This document shows, piece by piece, positions 1 to 8,427 of a DNA stretch of 64,000 nt. Below the pieces are notes generated by a model that did not search any database, was not told where the DNA came from, and was given only the letters and a program-made list of their open reading frames with translations. Every line of letters begins with the position of its first letter. The stretch's first letter is position 1. Origin of the DNA: Cellulomonas fimi (GTDB taxonomy: Bacteria; Actinomycetota; Actinomycetes; Actinomycetales; Cellulomonadaceae); the NCBI RefSeq assembly GCF_028583725.1, contig NZ_CP110680.1, forward strand, positions 3,224,001 through 3,288,000, written 5' to 3'. Both the position numbers and the translations under genes were made by a program.

Positions 1-1066
1 CCGGGTTGATCGACTGGAACACCTCGGGCGAGACCGTCCGGCCCAGGATCTCCAGGTCGGTCCGCTTCTCGGCGTACGCGGCGAGCGTGCTCGCGGCCTG
101 CTCGAAGATCATCCAGAACAGGGTCGCGGCGACGAACAGCGGGACGTACGCGCGCAGCCGGGTCCGCTCGTGGTCCGTGACCTTCGGGGAGCGGAACATG
201 ACCCACAGGGTCGCGACCGGCGCGACCAGCGCGAGGTAGGACAGCGCGTCGACGAACGTCGCCGGGCCGAAGCCGCCGCTGACCACCCAGGCGACGGCGA
301 CCGCGACGAGCACGCCGAGCACGATCACCAGGACGGTGCGCGTGACGGCCGGCCGGTCGGCCGGGGTCAGCGGGTTGGGCGCGACCTCGCCCGCACCGCC
401 CAGCAGCCGGTGCCCGAGCACGAAGAACACCAGCGCGATGCCCATGCCGACCGCCGCGACGGCGAACCCGGCGTGGTAGCCGCCGATCGAGCGCGCGAGC
501 CCGACGACGAGCGGCGCCGCGAGGGACCCGATGTTGATCCCCATGTAGAAGATCGAGAACGCCGAGTCACGCCGCGGGTCCTCTCGGCTGTAGAGCTCGC
601 CGACCATGCTCGACACGTTCGGCTTGAGCAGGCCGGTGCCGAGCGCGACGAGACCGATGCCCAGGTAGGAGAACCCGGCGGACGGGATCGTCAGGGCGAC
701 GTGACCCGCGGCGATGACGATGCCGCCGTAGAGGACCGAGCGGCGCGCGCCGATCACGCGGTCGGCCAGCCAGCCGCCGACGACCGAGAGCAGGTACACG
801 CCCGTCCCGTACGCGGCGACCATCGCCGCACCGAGCGTGTCGTCGAGCCCGAGCCCGCCGTCCGCGACGGTGTCGGTCAGGTAGAACAGCAGGATCGCGC
901 GCATGCCGTAGTAGCTGAACCGCTCCCACAGCTCGGTCCCGAAGAGCGTGAACAGGCCCATCGGGTGGCCGAAGAACGCGCGGTCCCGCGGCACCTCGCG
1001 GCGGTCCGGGTCCTCGGACGGCTTGCGCAGCGCGCTCGCGCCGGACGGCTCCGTCTGCTCGGTCAT
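1..1066 (-). CDS. POT/PTR2 family proton-coupled oligopeptide transporter (3' end missing)
   Basis: Integral membrane symporter of the POT (PTR2/DtpT) family that imports di- and tripeptides with protons. The ATG is at 1064-1066 and the frame stays open to the window edge, so about 355 residues are visible and the C-terminal part (roughly 130 residues for a normal family member) lies outside. The POT signature ERFSYYGMRAIL is at about residues 48-59, followed by several hydrophobic segments, an FYMGINIGS motif typical of the second POT signature, and FWMIFEQAAST near the visible end. It is divergent from the photolyase gene, with 73 bp between the two starts. Family assignment is firm; the exact peptide substrate cannot be read. 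Confidence 0.93.
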   Translation of the reverse strand, partial: MTEQTEPSGASALRKPSEDPDRREVPRDRAFFGHPMGLFTLFGTELWERFSYYGMRAILLFYLTDTVADGGLGLDDTLGAAMVAAYGTGVYLLSVVGGWLADRVIGARRSVLYGGIVIAAGHVALTIPSAGFSYLGIGLVALGTGLLKPNVSSMVGELYSREDPRRDSAFSIFYMGINIGSLAAPLVVGLARSIGGYHAGFAVAAVGMGIALVFFVLGHRLLGGAGEVAPNPLTPADRPAVTRTVLVIVLGVLVAVAVAWVVSGGFGPATFVDALSYLALVAPVATLWVMFRSPKVTDHERTRLRAYVPLFVAATLFWMIFEQAASTLAAYAEKRTDLEILGRTVSPEVFQSINP

Positions 1067-1139
1067 GGTTCATCGAACCGCCGTCCGGCGGGCCGCACCA
1101 CCGGTCGCCGGTGCCGCCGGCCGCGGCTACCGTCGCCGG

Positions 1140-2489
1140 GTGCCCACGATCCACTGGTTCCGCCGCGACCTGCGGCTCGCGGACAACCCGTCCCTCGTGG
1201 CCGCGGTCGAGGCCGCGCGCGGTGCGGACGACGAGGTCGTGGCCCTGTTCGTCGTCGACCCCGCGCTCTGGTCGGCCGCGGGCACACCCCGGCTCGCCTA
1301 CCTCGCACGCTCGTTGGCCGCGCTCGACGAGGCGACGGACGGACGGCTCGTGGTACGGCACGGGCGGCCCGCCGACGTGCTGCCGGCCGTCGCGCGGGAG
1401 GTCGAGGCGTCGGCGGTCCACGTGACCGCCGCGACGGAGCCGTTCGGACGGCGCCGCGACGACGCCGTCGAGCGGGCGCTCGGCGACGTCCCGCTCGTCC
1501 CGACGGGCTCGCCCTACGCGGTCGCGCCCGGGCGGCTGCGGACGGGCAAGGGCACGCCGTTCGAGGTCTTCACCCCGTTCCGCCGCGCATGGCTCGACCA
1601 CGGCTGGTCCGCGCCCGCGCCGCGCCCGCGGTCGGTGCCCTGGGCGTCGCTCCGGTCGGACGGGCCGCCGGCGCCCCCGGACACCGACGTGCGCCTGCCG
1701 CGCGCGGGTGAGGCTGCGGCCCGGCGCCGGTGGGCCGAGTTCGTCGCCGACGACCTCGCGCGCTACCCGACCGACCGCGACCGTCCGGACCTCGATGGGA
1801 CGTCGACGATGTCGGTGCCGCTCAAGTACGGCGAGCTGCACCCGCGCACGCTGCTCGCCGACCTCACGGGCGGCTCCGCGGCCGTCGCGTCGTACCGGTC
1901 CGAGCTCGCGTGGCGCGAGTTCCACGCCGACGTGCTGTGGCACCGGCCCGACGCGACGAGCACCTCGCTGCGGACCGTCGTCCCGGACGACGCGTGGGCG
2001 ACGGGCCCCGCGGCCGACGCGCTGTTCGACGCCTGGCGGGACGGCCGCACGGGCTACCCGCTCGTCGACGCCGGCATGCGCCAGCTGCGCGCGATCGGCT
2101 GGATGCACAACCGGGTGCGCATGGTGACCGCGTCGTTCCTGGTCAAGGACCTGCACCTGCCGTGGCAGCGCGGCGCGGCGCACTTCCTCGCGTGGCTCGC
2201 CGACGGGGACGTCCCGCAGAACCAGCTCAACTGGCAGTGGGTCGCGGGCACCGGCCGAGACGCCGCCCCGTACTTCCGCGTGTTCAACCCCGTGCTGCAG
2301 GGCAAGAAGTTCGACCCCGACGGCCGGTACGTGCGGCAATGGGTGCCCGAGCTGCGCGACGTGCCCGGCGCCGCGGTGCACGAGCCGTGGCGGCTGCCCG
2401 CCGGTGCTGCGCCCGACTACCCGGCGCGGGTCGTGGACCACGCCACCGAGCGAAAGGTCGCCCTGGAGGCGTTCGGCCGGCTGCGCTGA
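1140..2489 (+). CDS. phrB: Deoxyribodipyrimidine photolyase (class I CPD photolyase/cryptochrome family)
   Basis: Light-driven FAD enzyme that splits cyclobutane pyrimidine dimers in DNA; 449 residues, normal for the family. The N-terminus begins PTIHWFRRDLRLADNPSL, the standard opening of the antenna-binding alpha/beta domain. The C-terminal FAD domain carries WREFHADVLW, YPLVDAGMRQL, GWMHNRVRM, and the NQLNWQWVAGTGRDA and PYFRVFNPVLQ motifs. Longer upstream reading is possible, but the GTG at 1140 matches the family N-terminus exactly and lies 6 nt behind a TACCGT -10-like box (1128-1133), which suggests a leaderless transcript. It stands alone, divergent from the peptide transporter and convergent with the next hydrolase gene. 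A cryptochrome-like role cannot be excluded from motifs alone. Confidence 0.95.
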   Translation: MPTIHWFRRDLRLADNPSLVAAVEAARGADDEVVALFVVDPALWSAAGTPRLAYLARSLAALDEATDGRLVVRHGRPADVLPAVAREVEASAVHVTAATEPFGRRRDDAVERALGDVPLVPTGSPYAVAPGRLRTGKGTPFEVFTPFRRAWLDHGWSAPAPRPRSVPWASLRSDGPPAPPDTDVRLPRAGEAAARRRWAEFVADDLARYPTDRDRPDLDGTSTMSVPLKYGELHPRTLLADLTGGSAAVASYRSELAWREFHADVLWHRPDATSTSLRTVVPDDAWATGPAADALFDAWRDGRTGYPLVDAGMRQLRAIGWMHNRVRMVTASFLVKDLHLPWQRGAAHFLAWLADGDVPQNQLNWQWVAGTGRDAAPYFRVFNPVLQGKKFDPDGRYVRQWVPELRDVPGAAVHEPWRLPAGAAPDYPARVVDHATERKVALEAFGRLR

Positions 2490-2534
2490 CACGGCGCCGG
2501 GCAGGGCGGTGACACGCGGCCCCGCCTCGTCGGC

Positions 2535-3311
2535 TCAGTAGCGGAGATCCGCGAGCACGGCCCGATGGTCGGAGGCCCACGTCCCGTCGACGGGCTCGCT
2601 GCCGAGCAGGCGCGCGGCGACCGGGTGCCCCACACCGCCGCGCCGGCGGGTCGCCGAGAACACGTAGTCGATCCGACGGTCCGGCCACAGGAGCGTCGCC
2701 GCGTGCGGGTTGGTGCTGGACCACGTGGCGCCCGACGGGTCCGGGTCGCCGCGCGCGCCCGCGACCTCCCAGGCGTCGTAGAAGGACAGCCCAGGGACCG
2801 GCACCGCCGTCCTGCCGGTGAGCATGCGGATCTCGTCGCTCTCGGGGTCGCAGCTGAAGTCGCCGCACACGATCAGCGGCACCCGCTCGTCGGCTGCGTG
2901 CCGCACGTGCCCGAGCAGGTCGCGGACAGCGCCCTGCCGCGCCTCGCTCTCGTCGAACCACCAGGCGTCCAGGACGACGCCGTAGACCTGCAGCGCGCCA
3001 CGCGGGCCCGCGATCTCGACCTCCTCGACGCGTGCGGCGCCGAACGTGTGGCTCGCGGTCCGCGTCGTCGGCCACCGGGACAGCACGGCGACGCCGGACA
3101 GCGCGCTCTCGTCCTCCTGCGCGGGCACCCCGCTGAACGTGTGGTGCGGCAGTCCGAGCGGGCCGGCAAGCCGGGCGCACTGGCTGTCGGTCGCGGTGGC
3201 CCACGACTCCGCGAGGACCACCACGTCGGGTCGCACCTCGGCGAGCGTCGCGACGACGGCCGCCTCGCGCGCCTCCCAGTCGTCGTACCGGCCCCAGACG
3301 TTCCACGTCAC
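2535..3311 (-). CDS. Endonuclease/exonuclease/phosphatase (EEP) family hydrolase
   Basis: Cytosolic metal-dependent phosphodiesterase fold protein of 258 residues; the substrate (nucleic acid, phospholipid or other phosphoester) is not determined. Visible EEP landmarks are the N-terminal TWNVWGRYDD strand, RPDVVVLAESW (metal-binding Glu), the central GDFSCDPESDEI motif (Asp/Asn-type catalytic segment), and the C-terminal DYVFSATRR and WASDHRAVLADL (the SDH metal/catalytic pair). The GTG start at 3309-3311 is forced, because an in-frame TAG lies six codons upstream with no other start between. There is no signal peptide. It is followed on the same strand by nothing close; its 3' end converges with the photolyase gene across about 45 bp. 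Confidence 0.85.
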   Translation of the reverse strand: MTWNVWGRYDDWEAREAAVVATLAEVRPDVVVLAESWATATDSQCARLAGPLGLPHHTFSGVPAQEDESALSGVAVLSRWPTTRTASHTFGAARVEEVEIAGPRGALQVYGVVLDAWWFDESEARQGAVRDLLGHVRHAADERVPLIVCGDFSCDPESDEIRMLTGRTAVPVPGLSFYDAWEVAGARGDPDPSGATWSSTNPHAATLLWPDRRIDYVFSATRRRGGVGHPVAARLLGSEPVDGTWASDHRAVLADLRY

Positions 3312-3452
3312 GACACGGACGGTCGACTAGACGAGCGCAGCAGAGAAGTCCGGCGGCAGGTCCGGAACGGGCGGCATCCCCTCATGCTGCACGACGACAC
3401 CCGGTGCGGTCCTGCGCAGCCGTCGCGCCGAGCGCCGGGGACGGTGCCGTCG

Positions 3453-4325
3453 TCACGAAGCGAGGCCGGCGTCCTCGAGCACGCCGCGGATCGTCGCGCG
3501 GGCGTGGTCGGCGAGCGGCACGTACCGGGTCCGGTAGTACGGGAGCTGCAGCAGCGCCTGGCGCAGCGCCCACCCGCGTCCGCGCAGCCAGGTCGCGTCG
3601 TCGTCGCCGAGAGCGGTGCGGAACGCCGCACGGGACGGGGGGTCGAAGAAGTTCCACGCGGGGCCGAGGTCGCCGGCCGGGTCGCCGAGCCCGGCGCCGC
3701 CCCAGTCGAGCAGCCCGACCAGCCGCCCGTCCCGCACGACGAGGTTGCCGGGCGCGAGGTCGCCGTGCAGCCAGACGCCGCGCCCGTCCCACGGCTCGGC
3801 GGCGCACGACTCGTGCCACGCGTGCAGGACGAGGTCGACGGGGACCTCGTCCCGGACGGACTCCGCGTCGGAGGCGACCTGGTCGGTGAGGTCGCCGAGC
3901 GGGTGCGCGCGACGCTCGTGGCGTCGGCCCGGCCGGTCGAGCCCGCGCAGGCGCCGGACGACGCGGGCCAGGTCGAGCGCGAGGTCAGGGGTGGGCCGCA
4001 CCGGTGTCTCCCCGGCGACCCACCGGACGACCGACCACCGCCACGGGTAGCCGTACCCGGGCTCGCCGGCCGCGACGGGCACCGGCGCCTCGACCTCGAC
4101 GAGGCCCGCGAGCCGCTCGGTCGACGCGTGCTCGCGGTCGACGCCCTCACGCGCCCACGGGATGCGGGGCATCCGGACCGCGAGGTCGTCGCCGAGCCAG
4201 AACAAGGCGTGGTCGGTGCCGCGGTGCGGGAGGGGGCGGACGGGGCGGTCGCGCCAGTGCGGGTGCTGGTCCGCGATCAGCGCGCGGACCTGGTCGGCGG
4301 TGATGGTCAGCTCGTCGTCGTGCAC
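3453..4325 (-). CDS. Aminoglycoside phosphotransferase (APH)-fold small-molecule kinase
   Basis: ATP-dependent kinase of the APH/choline-kinase fold, 290 residues. The Brenner motif is visible as WLHGDLAPGNLVV (catalytic Asp) followed by GLLDWGGAGLGDPAGDLGPAW (Mg-binding DxD-like segment), and there is an N-terminal RGTDHALFWLGDDLAVRMP nucleotide-binding region. The GTG start at 4323-4325 lies 6 nt behind a TACCGT -10-like box (4332-4337), consistent with a leaderless mRNA. Neighbours give no substrate clue. Proteins of this kind are common on actinobacterial chromosomes and usually phosphorylate endogenous metabolites or antibiotics; the sequence does not show which, and it should not be called a resistance gene on this evidence. 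Confidence 0.85.
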   Translation of the reverse strand: MHDDELTITADQVRALIADQHPHWRDRPVRPLPHRGTDHALFWLGDDLAVRMPRIPWAREGVDREHASTERLAGLVEVEAPVPVAAGEPGYGYPWRWSVVRWVAGETPVRPTPDLALDLARVVRRLRGLDRPGRRHERRAHPLGDLTDQVASDAESVRDEVPVDLVLHAWHESCAAEPWDGRGVWLHGDLAPGNLVVRDGRLVGLLDWGGAGLGDPAGDLGPAWNFFDPPSRAAFRTALGDDDATWLRGRGWALRQALLQLPYYRTRYVPLADHARATIRGVLEDAGLAS

Positions 4326-4393
4326 CGCCCGACGGTAGGACGGTGCACGACGACGGAGCAGCGGCTTTTCGCCGCCGGGACCGCGTGAGCCCG

Positions 4394-5458
4394 CTAGGCG
4401 GTCACGACCTGCGGCGTGCGGTCACCGCCCACGGCGGCAGCATCCACCTCGGCCTCGGCCAGGGCCGCCCGCGTCGCAGCACCCGTGTCACGGAGGTGAC
4501 CGAGCAGCGCCAGGGTCAGGCCGAGCACCGCCCACGCGGTCAGCGTGAGCCACAGGGCGGTCGTGTCCGCGGCCGGGAAGTACGACGTGTCGCGCAGCAG
4601 CGTCGCGCCCGCACCGGGCGGCAGCCACTGGCCGATCGCACCCCACGGCGCGGGGAGCATCTGCCACGGCATCGCCGCGGCGGCGATCGGGTTCGCGACG
4701 AGCAGGAACAGCACCGGTCCGATCGCGAGCCCGCGACGGCCGACGAGCGAGGTGAAACCGACGATCACCGACGCGACCGCGAGGATCGTGAGCGCGACGG
4801 CGCCGCTGGTCACCCAGAACGAGCCGCCGAGCACGCCCCACCAGGACTGCAGCACCGCGGTGATCGCGAGGCCGCCGAGCGCGGCGTAGCCGAGGACGGC
4901 GGCGACGCGGCGACGCGCGCCCACGACGGTGAGGGCGATCCCGATGCCGCCCACCATGCCGCCGAGGACGAGCGGGAAGGTCGCGGCACCGAGGACGATG
5001 CCCCGCGGGTCGCCCGCGCCGAGCGGGACGACGTCGGTGACGGCCACGGTGACCGGCGCACCGGTCGCGGCGGTGAGCTGCGCCTGGAGCGCGGGGGCGA
5101 GGGTCGCGAGCTGCTGGGCGACCATCGGGCTCGCGGCGGAGGCGGTGAGCACCTCGGGCTCGGGCCCGAGGACGACGGCGCCGTAGACCTCACGGGTCTC
5201 GATCAGCTCGACGGCGGCGGCCCGGTCGGCCGCGGGCACGACGTCGAAGACCCCCGGCGCCTGCGACTCGATCCGCTGCGCGAACGGTTCCGCGGCCGGG
5301 GCCGGGCCGGCGACCGCGACGGGGAGGTCGTGCGGCTCGGCCGTGACCGACGGCCAGAGGAACGCGAGCGCGACGACGGTGAGGACGGCGGCGAGCGCGG
5401 CGCCGACGGCGGCGACGTGCCCCCACGGGGTGTGCGGGGTGGTGCCGGTGCGGGACAT
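4394..5458 (-). CDS. YhgE/Pip- or ABC-2-like membrane protein (DUF3533-type), TetR-controlled
   Basis: Predicted membrane protein of 354 residues. One hydrophobic helix lies at about 13-33. A roughly 130-residue polar (outside) domain follows, and then a block of about five membrane segments from residue ~165 to ~320 with short loops. This architecture (TM - extracellular domain - TM bundle) is shared by YhgE/Pip, SNG1-like and ABC-2 permease proteins. The start ATG is preceded by GAGGAG (5464-5469 region). It is divergent from a TetR gene, with operator-like inverted sequences in the shared 95-bp region, so it is probably the regulator's target and may take part in efflux or membrane stress. 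No ATPase is adjacent. Function is inferred from architecture and context only. Confidence 0.7.
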   Translation of the reverse strand: MSRTGTTPHTPWGHVAAVGAALAAVLTVVALAFLWPSVTAEPHDLPVAVAGPAPAAEPFAQRIESQAPGVFDVVPAADRAAAVELIETREVYGAVVLGPEPEVLTASAASPMVAQQLATLAPALQAQLTAATGAPVTVAVTDVVPLGAGDPRGIVLGAATFPLVLGGMVGGIGIALTVVGARRRVAAVLGYAALGGLAITAVLQSWWGVLGGSFWVTSGAVALTILAVASVIVGFTSLVGRRGLAIGPVLFLLVANPIAAAAMPWQMLPAPWGAIGQWLPPGAGATLLRDTSYFPAADTTALWLTLTAWAVLGLTLALLGHLRDTGAATRAALAEAEVDAAAVGGDRTPQVVTA

Positions 5459-5470
5459 GGTGGGCTCCTC

Positions 5471-5548
5471 AAAAACGAATGTTCGTTCGCTGTCGAGCCT
5501 GGACCTCCGTCGCGGCGCTTGTCAAGAACGTTCGTTCGTTTTTATGCT
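5471..5548. promoter_or_regulatory. Overlapping divergent promoters with paired TetR operator-like sites
   Basis: Plus strand: -35 TTGTCA (5519-5524), 18-bp spacer, -10 TATGCT (5543-5548), with the tetR GTG 5 nt further on. Minus strand: -35 TTGACA (complement of 5520-5525), 18-bp spacer, -10-like CAGGCT (complement of 5496-5501). The two -35 boxes overlap. Two similar AAAACGAA-type elements, inverted relative to each other, sit at 5471-5488 and 5525-5543. Each combines AACGAA with a TTCGTT half. One covers the start-point side of the membrane-protein promoter and the other fills the tetR spacer. This layout fits autorepression plus repression of the neighbour. Confidence 0.7.
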
Positions 5549-5553
5549 CGGGC

Positions 5554-6147
5554 GTGCCCAAGGTGACCGAGGAGTACCGCGCCGCCCGCCGCGACGAGAT
5601 CGCGGACGCCGCCCTCCGCGCGTTCCGCCGCACCGGGTTCCAGGCGACGTCGATGGCCGACATCATCGCCGAGTCCGGCCTGTCCGCCGGGGCCATCTAC
5701 GGCCACTACCCCAGCAAGAGCGCGCTCGTCGTCGGCGTCGCGTCGCGCATCGTCGGCGCCCGCCTCGGCGACATCGAGGCGCTCGCGAGCACCACGCCCA
5801 TGACTCCCCCACCCGGCGTCGTCCGCGTCCTCGTCGACGCGATCCGGCGCGAGGTCGGCGACCCCGCCGTGCTCCTGCAGCTGTGGGGCGAGGCCGTCAC
5901 CGACCCCGACATCGCGGACCTTGCGGTGGGCACCGTCGACCGCCTCGCCGCTGCGCTGCGCGGGTACGTGTCGCTGTGGCACCAGCGCACGCACGGCACG
6001 CCGGCACCGGACGCCGACGTGCTCGGCACCGAGCAGGTGCCGCTGCTGCTCGCCGCCGTCCAGGGCTACGTCATCCAGTCGACGGTCGCCCGCGACTTCG
6101 ACGGCGAGGCGTACCTCGCCGCCGTCGAGCGGTACCTGCCGCGCTGA
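5554..6147 (+). CDS. TetR/AcrR family transcriptional regulator
   Basis: DNA-binding repressor of 197 residues, the usual TetR size. The N-terminal helix-turn-helix is clear: FRRTGFQATSMADIIAESGLSAG followed by AIYGHYPSKSALV, at about residues 20-55. The C-terminal ligand domain is helical and variable, so the inducer cannot be predicted. A longer frame exists upstream, but it would start inside the promoter. The GTG at 5554 directly follows a good -10 box (TATGCT, 5543-5548), so the mRNA is probably leaderless. It is divergent from the YhgE/Pip-like gene and most likely controls both. Confidence 0.88.
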   Translation: MPKVTEEYRAARRDEIADAALRAFRRTGFQATSMADIIAESGLSAGAIYGHYPSKSALVVGVASRIVGARLGDIEALASTTPMTPPPGVVRVLVDAIRREVGDPAVLLQLWGEAVTDPDIADLAVGTVDRLAAALRGYVSLWHQRTHGTPAPDADVLGTEQVPLLLAAVQGYVIQSTVARDFDGEAYLAAVERYLPR

Positions 6148-6199
6148 CCGCGACCACCGGCCGCCGAGTCGGAGCCGTCCCGACCGACCGTCGCGGCGG

Positions 6200-6748
6200 T
6201 CAGGGCGCGATCTGCGTCGCGCGGTACTCGTCCTCGAGGATCGACATGACGATCGCGTCGCACCACCCGTCGCCGTCGCGGTACGCGTCACGGCGCCGCC
6301 CCTCGACGCGGAACCCGATGTTCTCGTAGAGCGACTTCGCCCGGGCGTTGATGCTCAGCACGTCGAGCTCCACGCGGTGCAGCCCGAGCCCGTCGAACGC
6401 GAAGCCCAGCACGAGCTGGATGCCCTCGGTGCCGTAGCCGCGGCCGCGGTACGCCGGGCGCATCGACAGCCGCAGGTTCGCGCTGCGGAGCACCTCGTCG
6501 ATGTCGTTGAGCACGATCTCGCCGAGGAACTCGTCGCCGCCGTTGGCGGTCACCGCGAAGTCGTACCGGCCCTCCGCGGTCGCCCGGCTCGCCGCCCACG
6601 CGTCGACCTGCTCACGCGTGAACGTCGCGGTCGTGCCGGTCAGCCGGTTCCCCTCGGCGTCGGCGAGCATGTCCCACATCGCGTCGGAGTCGTCCGCGCG
6701 GATCGGCCGGAGCACGATCATCTCGCCCTGCAGCGTCGGCTTCTCCAT
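6200..6748 (-). CDS. GNAT family N-acetyltransferase (RimJ/RimL type)
   Basis: Acetyl-CoA-dependent N-acetyltransferase, 182 residues. The order of elements is that of the RimJ/RimL subgroup: LRPIRADDSDAMWDML at the N-terminus, FLGEIVLNDID, then the acetyl-CoA loop RPAYRGRGYGTEGIQLVLGFAFDGLGLHRVELDV, NARAKSLYENIGFRVEGRRRDAYRDG, and a terminal catalytic-side DAIVMSILEDEY. Such proteins acetylate ribosomal-protein N-termini or small amines or antibiotics; the acceptor is not evident here. The ATG at 6746-6748 is the family N-terminus. A TACGAT box (6797-6802 complement) may be its -10. It lies downstream of gatB on the same strand, but a strong hairpin (6880-6920) separates them. Confidence 0.88.
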   Translation of the reverse strand: MEKPTLQGEMIVLRPIRADDSDAMWDMLADAEGNRLTGTTATFTREQVDAWAASRATAEGRYDFAVTANGGDEFLGEIVLNDIDEVLRSANLRLSMRPAYRGRGYGTEGIQLVLGFAFDGLGLHRVELDVLSINARAKSLYENIGFRVEGRRRDAYRDGDGWCDAIVMSILEDEYRATQIAP

Positions 6749-6879
6749 CGCCCGGTCTTCTCCCGTCTGCCCCGGTTCCCCGGGTGCGTCTCTCGCATCG
6801 TAGGGAGGCCGTGTGACCCCCGTGTTGCCGCGCGCCGCCCCCCTGCAGCGGCCGGCGCGGCCCCCGACGCCCGCACGCG

Positions 6880-6920
6880 CCGCGGGGCCGGACCCGGAGT
6901 GCACCGGACCGGCCCCGCGG
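6880..6920 (-). terminator. Intrinsic terminator-like hairpin after gatB
   Basis: A perfect 12-bp GC stem (6880-6891 with 6909-6920) with a 17-nt loop begins 10 nt past the gatB stop codon. There is no U-tract, as is common in high-GC actinobacteria. It probably ends the gatCAB transcript. Confidence 0.6.
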
Positions 6921-6930
6921 ACGCGCGCGA

Positions 6931-8427
6931 TCAGCCCTTGACGCGCTCCAGCACCAGCTCGCGCACGCGGCCCGCGTCGGCCTGACCGCGCGTCGCCTTC
7001 ATGACCGCGCCGATGATCGCCCCGACCGGGCCGAGGTTGCCGGACCGGATCTTCTCGGCGATGTCGGGCTGGGCCGCCAGCGCGTCGTCGATCGCCGCGA
7101 GCAGCGGGCCGTCGTCGGACACGACCTCGAGCCCGCGCGCGACGACGACGGCCTCGGGCTCGCCCTCGCCGGCCAGCACGCCCTCGAGCACCTGGCGCGC
7201 GAGCTTGTCGTTGATCCGGCCGTCGTCGACGAGCTTCTGCAGCGCGCCGATCTGCGCGGGCGTGATCGGCAGCGCCTCGAGCTCGACCTCCTGCTGCTTC
7301 GCGGTGCGGGCGAGCTCGCCCATCCACCACTTGCGTGCGGCGGCGGGCGACGCGCCCGCGGCGACGGTCGCCTCGATGAGCTCGACCGCGCCGGCGTTGA
7401 CCACGTCGCGCATCTCGGCGTCCGCGTAGCCCCACTCGGTCTGCAGCCGACGGCGACGTGCCGCGGGCAGCTCGGGCAGCGACGCGCGGATCTCCTCGAC
7501 CCACGCGCGGTCGGGCGCGATCGGGACGAGGTCCGGCTCCGGGAAGTACCGGTAGTCCTCGGCGTCCGACTTCACGCGGCCCGACGTCGTCGTGCCCGTG
7601 TCCTCGTGCCAGTGCCGCGTCTCCTGGACGATCGTGCCGCCGTCGTTGAGCACGCCCGCCTGGCGCGAGATCTCGTAGCGCACCGCGCGCTCGATCGACC
7701 GGAACGAGTTGACGTTCTTGGTCTCGGTGCGGGTCCCGAGCGCCGACTCGGGCGTCGGCCGCAGCGACACGTTGACGTCGGCACGCACGTTACCGCGCTC
7801 CATGCGGGCCTCGGACACGCCCAGCGCCCGGAACAGGTCGCGCAGGGTCTGCACGTAGGCGCGCGCCACCTCGGGCGCGCGCTCCCCCGCACCCGTGATC
7901 GGCTTGGTGACGATCTCGACGAGCGGGATGCCCGCGCGGTTGTAGTCGACGAGCGAGTACTCCGCGCCGTGGATGCGACCCGTCGCACCCCCGACGTGGG
8001 TGTTCTTGCCCGCGTCCTCCTCCATGTGCGCGCGCTCGATCTCGACGCGGAACGTCGACCCGTCCTCGAGCTCGACGTCGACGTACCCCTCGTACGCGAT
8101 GGGCTCGTCGTACTGCGACGTCTGGAAGTTCTTCGGGACGTCCGGGTAGAAGTAGTTCTTCCGCGCGAACCGGCAGGTCTCGGCGATCTGGCAGTTCAGC
8201 GCCAGGCCGATGCGGATCGCGTACTCGACGGCGGTGCCGTTCACGACCGGCAGCGAGCCCGGCAGGCCCAGCGACACGGGCGTGACCGACGTGTTCGGCT
8301 CCTCGCCGAAGCCGGCAGGCGCTCCGTCGAACATCTTCGTGCGGGTGCCGAGCTCGACGTGCACCTCGATGCCGATGACCGGGTCGAACTGCGTGACGGC
8401 CTCGTCGTAGTCCACGAGCGTGGTCAT
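6931..8427 (-). CDS. gatB: Asp-tRNA(Asn)/Glu-tRNA(Gln) amidotransferase subunit B
   Basis: tRNA-binding and kinase subunit of GatCAB, which converts misacylated Glu-tRNA(Gln) (and Asp-tRNA(Asn)) to the amidated form. Length is 498 residues, full size. Recognisable segments are [66 protein letters not shown], and [15 protein letters not shown]. Further on are [44 protein letters not shown], the catalytic cradle and, at the end, the YqeY-like GatB tail ([25 protein letters not shown] helix). The ATG at 8425-8427 overlaps the gatA stop by 4 nt, so the subunits are translationally coupled. Confidence 0.97.
   Translation of the reverse strand: MTTLVDYDEAVTQFDPVIGIEVHVELGTRTKMFDGAPAGFGEEPNTSVTPVSLGLPGSLPVVNGTAVEYAIRIGLALNCQIAETCRFARKNYFYPDVPKNFQTSQYDEPIAYEGYVDVELEDGSTFRVEIERAHMEEDAGKNTHVGGATGRIHGAEYSLVDYNRAGIPLVEIVTKPITGAGERAPEVARAYVQTLRDLFRALGVSEARMERGNVRADVNVSLRPTPESALGTRTETKNVNSFRSIERAVRYEISRQAGVLNDGGTIVQETRHWHEDTGTTTSGRVKSDAEDYRYFPEPDLVPIAPDRAWVEEIRASLPELPAARRRRLQTEWGYADAEMRDVVNAGAVELIEATVAAGASPAAARKWWMGELARTAKQQEVELEALPITPAQIGALQKLVDDGRINDKLARQVLEGVLAGEGEPEAVVVARGLEVVSDDGPLLAAIDDALAAQPDIAEKIRSGNLGPVGAIIGAVMKATRGQADAGRVRELVLERVKG

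Noticed and set aside
3453-4325. Aminoglycoside resistance gene (also considered for 28171-29157)
   Set aside because: Only the general APH fold is evident. No mobile element surrounds these genes and no substrate-specific residues can be identified.
5479-5553. N-terminal extension of the TetR protein by 25 residues
   Set aside because: The extension would start upstream of the -35 box and cover the operator region; the GTG at 5554 fits family length and promoter placement.
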